Part shown: positions 1 through 7,587 of the stretch, one piece after another | How the letters are laid out: every line of letters starts with the position of its first letter | How positions within the stretch are numbered: position 1 is the stretch's first letter | Source: Chitinophagaceae bacterium | Lineage (GTDB): Bacteria > Bacteroidota > Bacteroidia > Chitinophagales > Chitinophagaceae | Length of the DNA stretch: 15,972 nucleotides | NCBI GenBank assembly: GCA_017853235.1 | Contig: JAFMJX010000019.1 | Location: forward strand, 1-15,972 | Direction of reading: 5' to 3' | Notes under the pieces: generated by a model | What the model saw: only the letters and a program-made list of their open reading frames with translations | What the model was told of the DNA's origin: nothing | Database searches by the model: none | Made by a program: the position numbers and the translations under genes

Positions 1-1
1 T

Positions 2-2329
2 ATTGTAGTGATTGAAAATACGCATCGTATTTTTATTCAAGGTAAAGGAAGACTAACAGCAACCACTTCGGCTAAAATGGCAGCAGGTGAAGTTTTTGTT
101 CCGGTATTAGCTGGAACCATTACCACTTTAGCTCCTTTCTTCCCTTTATTATTTTGGCCAGGCATTATTGGTAAGTTTATGATTTACTTACCTGCCATGT
201 TAATTTTTACATTAGCTGCTTCGTTGGTGGTAGCCTTTATTATGAACCCTGTATTTGCAGTGGACTTTATGAACCATGATGAAGTAAAAGACAACGAACC
301 TAAGAGTGCTATATTTAAACGTAAAAACTTTTGGATACCTATTGCACTTGGTGCTGTATTGGATTTAATGGGTGCAACATTTTTAGGAAACTTGGTGATC
401 TTCTTTATGCTTTTAGTAGTAGCAAATAGATATTTCATTACAGATGCCATTGAGAAATTCCAAACAAGTACGCTGCCTAAATTAATGGATACCTATGAAA
501 GATTGTTAAGAAGATCTTTAAGTGGTTGGAGACCTGTAAAATTATTAGTAGGCACTTTTGTATTACTCATATTTTCATTTATCCTTTTTGGTATGAGTAT
601 CAAATCGGGTCGTGTAGGTATTGAGTTTTTCCCTAAAGCAGATCCTAATCAAGTTTATGTTTACTTAAAACTTCCAGTAGGTACGCAAGTAAACTATACC
701 GATTCTGTCACTAAAGTGTTAGAAGCTAAAGTAAATAAGGTGCTTAAAAATGAGGGGGCAAATAAAAATCCTTTAGTGGAAAGTATTATTAGTAACGTAG
801 CTGTGGGTGCGGGAGATCCCATGTTAGGAGATCGTAGTACTCGTACCGAACTAGGTCGTATTCAAGTAAACTTTGTTGAATACGAAAAACGTCATGGTGT
901 TTCTACCGAACCTTATTTAGATGCTATACGTGCCGAATTAAAAGGCATACCAGGTGCTGAAATTACAGTCACGCAGGAATCAAGTGGCCCTCCTACCGAA
1001 CCTCCAGTGAATATTGAAATTCAAGGGGATGATTTTGATAAATTAATTAAAACAGCAGTAGGTCTAAAAAATTATTTAGACGCTGCACAAATTCCGGGCA
1101 TTGAAGAATTGAAAATGGATGTGGATTTGCAAAATCCTGAATTAACCTTAACCATTGATCGTGATCGTGCATTAATTGAAGGGGTGTCTTCGGCTCAAGT
1201 AGGTATGCAATTGCGTACTGCTTTATTTGGAAAAGAAATTTCTAAAATTAAAGACGGTAAGGATGAATATAAAATTCAATTACGCAACGAAGCTTTACAA
1301 CGTAAAAATTTAGTAGACTTGCTCAATATGCGTTTGTCCTTTAGAGATATGGCTGCAGGAGGTATGGTTAAAAATATTCCTATAAGCTCCTTAGTCAAGG
1401 TAGAACCTACGAGCACATTAGGAAGTGTAAAGAGAAAAAATCAAAAAAGACAAATTCAATTACGTTCTAATGTATTGCTGACACAGGGCTATAACCCTAC
1501 TGCTGTTAATGCAGTGATTGCTCAATATATTGGCAATTTTAAAGGCATTGCTGATGGCGTATCCGTGAAGCAAACTGGTGAAAATGAACAACAACTTGAA
1601 ACAGTGGCTTTCTTAGGTAAAGCCTTAATCATTGCTTTAATGTTGATCTTGTTTACATTAGTATTACAATTTAATTCTATCAGTAAGTCTGTGATCATTT
1701 TAACAGAGATAGTATTTAGTATTATTGGTGTATTATTAGGCTTCTCCATTTTTGGTATGAAAGTATCTGGTGTTATGACTGGACTAGGTATTGTTGGATT
1801 GGCAGGTATCGTTGTAAAGAATGGTATATTGGTTATTGAGTTTGCTGATGAATTAAGAGCGCGCGGTTATAAAACACGCGAAGCTGTTGTACAAGCAGGT
1901 AAAACCAGAATCATTCCTGTTATGTTGACAGCACTTGCTGCCATCTTGGGTTTTATCCCTATTGCAGTTGGATTTAACATCAACTTTGTAACCTTATTTA
2001 GTGAATTAAATCCACATATCTTTTTTGGAGGTGATAACGTTGCGTTTTGGAAGCCATTAAGCTGGACTTTAATATTTGGTTTGATCTTCGCTTTCTTTAT
2101 GACCTTATTTATTGTTCCTGCTATGTACTTAATTGCAGAACGTTTACGTCGTCCAATGCGTCGTCACTTTGGAGGAAAATGGATTAGTATGTTAGGAATA
2201 CCTCCTCTTACTTTTGCATTCATTCCTTTGATGTTTATGAGTACTTGGTTACATCGCAAAGAAGTAAAAAGAAGAACTGAAAAAAATAATGCCAACGGAG
2301 ATGCTGTATTTAATGGCTCTTGGTTTTAG
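2..2329 (+). CDS. RND-family efflux permease (AcrB/MexB-like), 5' end missing
   Basis: This is an inner-membrane, proton-driven efflux pump subunit of a tripartite export system. The reading frame is open from base 2, so the gene starts outside the window; the GTG at base 8 lies inside the TM4 motif (IVVIENTHR, just after the usual Asp pair) and is not a real start. Counting from that GTG as residue 1, one sees TM5-TM6 (about 28-85), a hydrophobic insert (108-143), TM7 (176-196), the second periplasmic porter/docking half (200-530), and TM8-TM12 (535-711). Lys604 in VVKNGILVIEF matches the proton-relay Lys of TM10 (AcrB K940). About 400 N-terminal residues are missing. An extra hydrophobic stretch (727-748) and a basic tail follow TM12. 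Substrate is unknown; the HAE (drug) type seems likelier than the metal type. No adaptor or outer-membrane partner is adjacent on this strand. Confidence 0.93.
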   Translation: MVVIENTHRIFIQGKGRLTATTSAKMAAGEVFVPVLAGTITTLAPFFPLLFWPGIIGKFMIYLPAMLIFTLAASLVVAFIMNPVFAVDFMNHDEVKDNEPKSAIFKRKNFWIPIALGAVLDLMGATFLGNLVIFFMLLVVANRYFITDAIEKFQTSTLPKLMDTYERLLRRSLSGWRPVKLLVGTFVLLIFSFILFGMSIKSGRVGIEFFPKADPNQVYVYLKLPVGTQVNYTDSVTKVLEAKVNKVLKNEGANKNPLVESIISNVAVGAGDPMLGDRSTRTELGRIQVNFVEYEKRHGVSTEPYLDAIRAELKGIPGAEITVTQESSGPPTEPPVNIEIQGDDFDKLIKTAVGLKNYLDAAQIPGIEELKMDVDLQNPELTLTIDRDRALIEGVSSAQVGMQLRTALFGKEISKIKDGKDEYKIQLRNEALQRKNLVDLLNMRLSFRDMAAGGMVKNIPISSLVKVEPTSTLGSVKRKNQKRQIQLRSNVLLTQGYNPTAVNAVIAQYIGNFKGIADGVSVKQTGENEQQLETVAFLGKALIIALMLILFTLVLQFNSISKSVIILTEIVFSIIGVLLGFSIFGMKVSGVMTGLGIVGLAGIVVKNGILVIEFADELRARGYKTREAVVQAGKTRIIPVMLTALAAILGFIPIAVGFNINFVTLFSELNPHIFFGGDNVAFWKPLSWTLIFGLIFAFFMTLFIVPAMYLIAERLRRPMRRHFGGKWISMLGIPPLTFAFIPLMFMSTWLHRKEVKRRTEKNNANGDAVFNGSWF

Positions 2330-2351
2330 GTTTTGAGTTTTGGGTTTTGGG
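2322..2351 (+). repeat. G-rich heptamer repeat GGTTTTR (four copies) over the RND stop codon
   Basis: Four consecutive 7-base units, GGTTTTA, GGTTTTG, AGTTTTG and GGTTTTG, then GGG. The first unit ends inside the last codons and the TAG stop spans units one and two. The strand carries four runs of two or three G, so a two-layer G-quadruplex is conceivable. No function can be shown from sequence alone. Confidence 0.6.
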
Positions 2352-2364
2352 AAATTTTTAAACT

Positions 2365-2409
2365 AAAAAACCCTCCTCTTCCGAAAATTCGGAGGAGGAG
2401 GGTTTTTTT
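2365..2409. terminator. Bidirectional intrinsic terminator between convergent genes
   Basis: A 15-bp inverted repeat with one G-T wobble (CCCTCCTC... at 2371-2385 against ...GAGGAGGG at 2388-2402) is flanked by six A on the left (2365-2370) and seven T on the right (2403-2409). It therefore reads as a stem plus U-tract in both directions. It sits about 41 bases after the RND stop and about 42 bases after the stop of the opposing symporter gene, so it probably ends both transcripts. The GC-rich stem stands out in this AT-rich sequence. Confidence 0.93.
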
Positions 2410-2444
2410 ATGTTCCTTTTTAAATTTGGTTGCCTTTATTTAGC

Positions 2445-4133
2445 TTACCAAAATTTGATATATAATGCAGATAATATCATTAATATAGATACCACTAAAA
2501 CAAGCGTGGTTTTATCTAATTTAAACATTGTCTTATCAATCGCAAATGCCTTAGGATTAATTTTAGGACCTGCTAAAGTCACTATCACCATTAATAAAAC
2601 AGTGATCACACCCGATAATCCCATGGCAATTAAGAAAGGAATTTTATAAGCACCATGTCCGTCTGGAAATGCGGTATATAAAAATGTTTCATTTCCTAAA
2701 ACAGTTGGCGCAAATTCATTAAAGAATAAGGATAATATAAATCCAGATAATATTCCCACTACAGCCGCCGTGCCTGAAGTACGCTTCCAAAACATACCTA
2801 ATAAAAATACAGCTAATACACCTGGGCTAATAAAGCCAGTATATTTTTGAATAAAAGTAAATCCTCCTGCACCGCCAATACCTAAAATATCATCCCATGT
2901 AAATAAAACACTAATACACATTGCGATGATGACAAACCATCTTCCCATGCGAACTAATTTTTGCTCGCTGGCATCCTTTGCAAAATATTTTTTATAAATA
3001 TCTAAAGTGAAAATAGTACTAATACTATTGGACTTACCGGCTAATGAAGCAACAATCGCTGCTGTTAATGCTGCTAAGGACAATCCTTTAAATCCAGCAG
3101 GTAAAAAAGCAAGTACTGCCGAATAAGCGCCATCCATACCACCTACCAAATGATTTAAATGTCCGTTTTTATACAAAACATATGCGGCAATACCTGGCAA
3201 CATTACAATCACAGGCATTAACAATTTTAATAACGCCGCAAATAAGATACCGCGACGTGCTGTTGGTAAATCAGCACCTAATGCACGTTGGGTAATATAT
3301 TGATTACATCCCCAATAATTTAAATTCACAATCCATTGGCCTGCTGCGTACATCGCAATACCAGGTAAAATCATATACTTATCAATATATTCCTGTGGAG
3401 AGGATTGCGTTGGTTTATCCATCACCATATGGAAATGTTCGGGAGCTTGTTGCATTAAAGTTTTAAAGCCTTCTACGATTCCTCCTCCTACTCCAAATTT
3501 TTCACTCACCATTGCTAATGCCATATAGGTAGTAGCCAATCCTCCTATAATTAATACGGTCACTTGAATGACATCGGTATATCCAATTACTTTCATACCA
3601 CCTAAAGTAATGAACACCGAAAAAATGGCTAAACAAATCATGATTTCATGCAAATGATTTTGCCCTGGCAACAATCCATTAATGGCAATTGAACCTAAAT
3701 AAAGTATAGAAGTTAGATTTACAAATACATATAAAAACAACCAAAAGATTGCCATGATAAGAGAAACCGTTTCATTATACCTCACTTGTAAAAACTGAGG
3801 CATGGTATAAATTTTATTTTTCAAATATATAGGCATGAACCAAATGGCTATGATCACCAAACTTAAGGCTGCTATCCATTCGTAAGCAGATACCGCTATA
3901 CCTACAAAAAAACCATTTCCACTCATTCCAATAAATTGTTCTGCAGAAATATTAGAAGCAATCAAGGAAGCGCCAATGGCCCACCATGTCAAAGATCCCT
4001 CTGCTAAGAAAAAAGCTTTGGAATCATGTTCCTTGGTTTGTCTTTTTTTATAGATATAATATCCATAAGATAAAATCAGAACGAAATAAACTAGAAATAC
4101 AATAAAGTCTAGTGTGTTTAATTGGTAATTCAT
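2445..4133 (-). CDS. Sodium/sugar symporter, SSS/SGLT family (likely L-arabinose uptake)
   Basis: An inner-membrane Na+-coupled sugar importer of the solute:sodium symporter family, close in motifs to Vibrio vSGLT. I start at the ATG at 4133 (562 residues); an upstream in-frame TTG at 4139 would add only two residues. About 14 hydrophobic segments are visible. The family block SNISAEQFIGMSG lies at 60-72, followed by YEW at 84-86 and IYTMPQFL near 108-115. By comparison with vSGLT, likely sugar contacts are Asn61, Gln66 and Glu85, the gate Tyr is Tyr273 (in NYWGCNQ), and the Na2-site Ser is Ser363; the neighbouring vSGLT Ser is Ala here. It is the last gene of the cluster, 23 bases after araA. 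Arabinose as substrate is inferred from its neighbours; galactose or glucose are possible too. Confidence 0.92.
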   Translation of the reverse strand: MNYQLNTLDFIVFLVYFVLILSYGYYIYKKRQTKEHDSKAFFLAEGSLTWWAIGASLIASNISAEQFIGMSGNGFFVGIAVSAYEWIAALSLVIIAIWFMPIYLKNKIYTMPQFLQVRYNETVSLIMAIFWLFLYVFVNLTSILYLGSIAINGLLPGQNHLHEIMICLAIFSVFITLGGMKVIGYTDVIQVTVLIIGGLATTYMALAMVSEKFGVGGGIVEGFKTLMQQAPEHFHMVMDKPTQSSPQEYIDKYMILPGIAMYAAGQWIVNLNYWGCNQYITQRALGADLPTARRGILFAALLKLLMPVIVMLPGIAAYVLYKNGHLNHLVGGMDGAYSAVLAFLPAGFKGLSLAALTAAIVASLAGKSNSISTIFTLDIYKKYFAKDASEQKLVRMGRWFVIIAMCISVLFTWDDILGIGGAGGFTFIQKYTGFISPGVLAVFLLGMFWKRTSGTAAVVGILSGFILSLFFNEFAPTVLGNETFLYTAFPDGHGAYKIPFLIAMGLSGVITVLLMVIVTLAGPKINPKAFAIDKTMFKLDKTTLVLVVSILMILSALYIKFW

Positions 4134-4156
4134 AAGCAATCGATTAAATGGATGGT

Positions 4157-5659
4157 TTACTGGTTTAGTTTATAATATACTTCACTCCAACGTAATTCAT
4201 TTTTGAAAGAGGAAATCTCGGTTTGTTTTCCAATATGTGTAAATTCAATTCCCGCAATATCTGCGAAATCTTCCAAATGTTCTTTGGTTAAATTTTGACT
4301 GTAACATGTATGATGTGCGCCACCTGCAAGTATCCATGCCGCACAACCTGTATGCATGTTAGGATATGGCTTCCATAATACGCGTGCTACTGGAAGCTTT
4401 GGCAAAGACTGAATGGGTTTAACAGCCAATACCTCATTCACTAATAATCTAAAACGATTTCCTAAATCAACAATAGATGCATTTATGGCAGCGCCTGCTG
4501 CTGAATTAAACACCAATCTTACAGGATCTGCTTTGCCCCCGATACCTAATGGATGAATTTCGCAGCTTGGTTTTCCATCTGCAATACTGGGACATATTTC
4601 TAACATATGCGCTCCCAACACCATGCGATTATCTGGATGAAAATGATAAGTATAATCTTCCATAAAAGTATTCCCACCTTGTAATCCTGCACCCATCACT
4701 TTCATGGCGCGCACCAAAGCACTGGTTTTCCAATCTCCTTCTCCTGCAAATCCATATCCCTTTGCCATAAGTCTTTGCGCAGCAATACCTGGCAATTGCA
4801 CCATACCATGTAAGTCTTCGAATGTATCTGTAAATCCTTTAAAATTTCCAGTTTCTAAAAATGTTTCAATTCCAATTTCAATTTTTGCTGCTTGTCTTAA
4901 GGATTCATGCGCTGCTCCATTTTCTAATAAAGAAGGAGCCATTTGATAAGTAGCAATATATTCTTTTACTAATTCATCAATTTGATGGTTTGTTACAGCA
5001 TTAATTACTTGCACTAAATCCCCCACTCCATAAGTATTAACACTATAACCAAATTTTATTTCAGCCTCTACTTTATCGCCTTCGGTCACCGCAACATATC
5101 TCATATTATCACCAAAGCGAACAAACTTAGCGCCTTGCCAATCATGCCAGGCAGCTGCTGCTCTACACCAAATATTAATTTTATCAAGTGATTCTTCGTC
5201 TTGCCAATGGCCTACCACAACCTTACGATTTAAATTCATACGCGCTGTGATAAATCCAAATTCACGATCTCCATGTGCACTTTGATTTAAATTCATAAAA
5301 TCCATGTCAATGCTGTCCCAAGGAATATCACGATTAAACTGAGTATGAAAATGTAAAAAAGGTTTATGTAAAATTTTTAAACCATTGATCCACATTTTTG
5401 CAGGTGAAAATGTATGCATCCAACACACCAATCCAATACAATTGTTATTGGCATTAGCTTCCTGTATGACTTGATAAATTTCTTCGGTAGATTTTACTGT
5501 TGGTTTGCAAACTACCGATACTGGTATTTGCTTTGATTGATGCAAAGACTCAGCTATGATAGTAGCATGTTCTGCTACTTTTTGTAAAGTTTCAGGACCA
5601 TATAAATGTTGGCTTCCAGTAATAAACCAAACTTCTAATTTTTTTAAATCAGGTAACAT
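4157..5659 (-). CDS. araA: L-arabinose isomerase
   Basis: Cytoplasmic, metal-dependent (usually Mn2+) conversion of L-arabinose to L-ribulose, the first step of the isomerase route. The protein has 500 residues, the same as the E. coli enzyme. The N-terminus carries VWFITGSQHLYG (10-21). Metal and catalytic residues are all in place: Glu307 (GEGDWK), Glu334 (FMEDYTYHF), His351 (LGAHMLE) and His450 (GGAHHTCYS). It starts only 9 bases after the aldose epimerase stop, so the two are almost surely on one transcript, with the symporter gene next. No Shine-Dalgarno sequence precedes the ATG. Nothing suggests damage; family assignment is close to certain. Confidence 0.98.
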   Translation of the reverse strand: MLPDLKKLEVWFITGSQHLYGPETLQKVAEHATIIAESLHQSKQIPVSVVCKPTVKSTEEIYQVIQEANANNNCIGLVCWMHTFSPAKMWINGLKILHKPFLHFHTQFNRDIPWDSIDMDFMNLNQSAHGDREFGFITARMNLNRKVVVGHWQDEESLDKINIWCRAAAAWHDWQGAKFVRFGDNMRYVAVTEGDKVEAEIKFGYSVNTYGVGDLVQVINAVTNHQIDELVKEYIATYQMAPSLLENGAAHESLRQAAKIEIGIETFLETGNFKGFTDTFEDLHGMVQLPGIAAQRLMAKGYGFAGEGDWKTSALVRAMKVMGAGLQGGNTFMEDYTYHFHPDNRMVLGAHMLEICPSIADGKPSCEIHPLGIGGKADPVRLVFNSAAGAAINASIVDLGNRFRLLVNEVLAVKPIQSLPKLPVARVLWKPYPNMHTGCAAWILAGGAHHTCYSQNLTKEHLEDFADIAGIEFTHIGKQTEISSFKNELRWSEVYYKLNQ

Positions 5660-5668
5660 GTAATAATA

Positions 5669-6808
5669 TTATTTTATAGAAAAAGTATATACCGTAGTTT
5701 GTTGATACACTTCTCCTGGTTTTAATAAAGTAGAAGGGAAGCTGGGTTGATTAGGTGCATCCGGATAATGTTGGGTTTCTAAAGTTAAAGCGCCATGCAA
5801 AATGTATTTGGTATCATTTTTAGTGTCGGTTAAAGTGCCATCTAAAAAATTACCAGAATAAAATTGTAAACCTGGCTCGGTAGTTGCAACGGATACCATT
5901 CTTCCGCTTGATGGATCATATACATTTGCTACTTCTTGTAAGCCAGGAGCTTTAGTAAGAATCCAATTGTGATCATATCCTCCTGGCACTTTATCTAAAT
6001 CATTACCAATGCGCTTAGGTTGATTAAAATCAAATGCAGTACCTTGAACTTTAAGTATTTCTCCGGTAGGAATTAAAACATCATTTACTGGAGTATATTC
6101 ATTCGCATGAATTTGTAATACATGATCCTGTATTGTGGCAGACTTTCCTGCAGATAAATTAAAATAAGCATGATTGGTTAAATTAATAACCGTTGTTTTA
6201 TCTGTGGTTGCTTTATATTCAATACTAAGGCTGTTTTTAGAAGTTAAAGTATACACTACTTGAACTGATAAATTTCCTGGATACCCTTCTTCTCCATCCT
6301 TACTTACATAATTCAATTGAATACTACTATCCCCAGGAAGTACTTTAGCATCCCATACCACTTTATCAAATCCTTTTAATCCACCATGTAATGATTGGCC
6401 GTTGTTATTGAGTGCTGCATGGTATACAACACCATCTATATTGTATGTTCCCTTAGCAATTCGATTGGCATAACGACCAATTAATGCGCCAAAATAAGGA
6501 TTACCTGCTTGCGTAAATCCATTGATAGTTTTAAAACCTGTAATGACATCTCCAAAACTACTATCCTTTGCTTGTGTAATGATTTTTGTGAGTGCGCCTC
6601 CATAATTAATAAGACCTACTTGCATTCCAGCTGCATTTTTTAAAGTGTATTCAGTAATCGCTTTGCCATCTACCGTTCCAAATGGCTGTGTACTCACTGT
6701 AGCAGTTGCTGTCATAGTATTCGAATTAGTATTGTTGCAACTGCTTATTGCTAATACAAAAGTAGCAGTAGCAATCACGAACAAAGAGGTATTAAATATT
6801 GTTTTCAT
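5669..6808 (-). CDS. galM: Aldose 1-epimerase (mutarotase), predicted lipoprotein
   Basis: Interconverts alpha and beta anomers of aldoses such as galactose, glucose or arabinose. The first 24 residues look like a lipoprotein signal: Lys2, a hydrophobic core, then lipobox ISSC with Cys24 as the lipidated residue. That places the enzyme in the cell envelope rather than the cytoplasm, where E. coli GalM acts. The catalytic domain (about 45-379) has GRYANRI (111-117), His141 (SLHGG), His213 (TNHAYFN), Asp279 (GGYDHNW) and the general base Glu344 (LTLETQHYP). At 379 residues it is longer than GalM mainly by the signal and linker. It sits between araD (55-base gap) and araA (9-base gap), which suggests it conditions arabinose for the symporter or isomerase. 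The fold is certain; the preferred sugar is not shown. Confidence 0.95.
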   Translation of the reverse strand: MKTIFNTSLFVIATATFVLAISSCNNTNSNTMTATATVSTQPFGTVDGKAITEYTLKNAAGMQVGLINYGGALTKIITQAKDSSFGDVITGFKTINGFTQAGNPYFGALIGRYANRIAKGTYNIDGVVYHAALNNNGQSLHGGLKGFDKVVWDAKVLPGDSSIQLNYVSKDGEEGYPGNLSVQVVYTLTSKNSLSIEYKATTDKTTVINLTNHAYFNLSAGKSATIQDHVLQIHANEYTPVNDVLIPTGEILKVQGTAFDFNQPKRIGNDLDKVPGGYDHNWILTKAPGLQEVANVYDPSSGRMVSVATTEPGLQFYSGNFLDGTLTDTKNDTKYILHGALTLETQHYPDAPNQPSFPSTLLKPGEVYQQTTVYTFSIK

Positions 6809-6863
6809 AAAAAGTTCTAATTAAATATATTGTTAAAAAGTGAGTAGTATTAAAATTGGATCA

Positions 6864-7568
6864 TTAGGATTGACCATAGTAACTATTAGGACCATGTTTA
6901 CGTTCAAAATGTTTTTGAATTAAAGAAGGTTTTAAAGAAGTTACTTGTGGATTAATTTGTTGGGTCATCCATGCTGTTTGCGCGATATATTCTAAAACAG
7001 CGCTGTTATGAACTGCTTGCTTTGCATCCTTACCCCAAGTAAAGGGTGCATGACTTCCCACCAATATCATTTGTAATTCTTTATAATTTAAATTTCGTTG
7101 TTTAAAGCAATCTAAAATTTGATGTCCTGTGGCAATCTCATAATCTCCTTTGATAAGTTCATCCGACATAGGTGCTGCACAAGGAATAGCTTGTGTAGTA
7201 TAATCGGCATGTGTGGTACCATAAACAGGAATGTCTTTTAAACTTTGTGCCCAAGCAGTAGCATGCGTAGAATGGGTATGAACAATACTACCAATATCTT
7301 CCCAGTGTTTGTATAAGACAGCATGGGTAAGCGTATCCGAAGAAGGACGTAAATTTCCTTCCATCACTTTTCCTTCAAAGTCCACCACTACCATACTAGC
7401 TGGTGTTAATTTTTCATAAGGAACACCACTGGGTTTAATAGCAAAAACAGATTGCGCACGATCCACTACACTTACATTTCCAAATGTAAATAAAACCAGC
7501 CCTAAAGCAGGTAATTGCATATTGGCTTCGTAAGCAGCTTCCTGTATTTGTGAATAGTTTGAATTCAT
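6864..7568 (-). CDS. araD: L-ribulose-5-phosphate 4-epimerase
   Basis: Cytoplasmic class II aldolase-family enzyme that converts L-ribulose 5-phosphate to D-xylulose 5-phosphate, the last arabinose-specific step before the pentose phosphate pathway. It has 234 residues against 231 in E. coli. The Zn2+ site is complete: Asp78 (SSD), His97 and His99 (HTHSTH) and His173 (GSHAPF). The catalytic Asp122 (HADYT), His220 and Tyr231 (SYYG near the C-terminus) are present too, each two positions on from the E. coli residue. This full match favours AraD over related fuculose or rhamnulose aldolases. It lies 19 bases after araB and before the mutarotase gene. Confidence 0.97.
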   Translation of the reverse strand: MNSNYSQIQEAAYEANMQLPALGLVLFTFGNVSVVDRAQSVFAIKPSGVPYEKLTPASMVVVDFEGKVMEGNLRPSSDTLTHAVLYKHWEDIGSIVHTHSTHATAWAQSLKDIPVYGTTHADYTTQAIPCAAPMSDELIKGDYEIATGHQILDCFKQRNLNYKELQMILVGSHAPFTWGKDAKQAVHNSAVLEYIAQTAWMTQQINPQVTSLKPSLIQKHFERKHGPNSYYGQS

Positions 7569-7587
7569 GATATATTAATGTAGAAAA

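Noticed and set aside
8..10. GTG as a start for the RND gene
   Set aside because: It lies within the TM4 motif and the frame is open to the window edge, so the gene is truncated by the window.
2410..2649. Open frame on the + strand opposite the symporter's 3' end
   Set aside because: It is the reverse complement of well-conserved symporter coding sequence and has no recognisable domain.
4134..4139. In-frame TTG start for the symporter two codons before the ATG
   Set aside because: The ATG at 4133 is the stronger start codon and the extra two residues are not a family feature.
5662..5673. Perfect 12-base palindrome AATAATATTATT at the galM-araA junction
   Set aside because: Only A and T, within a 9-base spacer plus stop codon; expected by chance in this composition.
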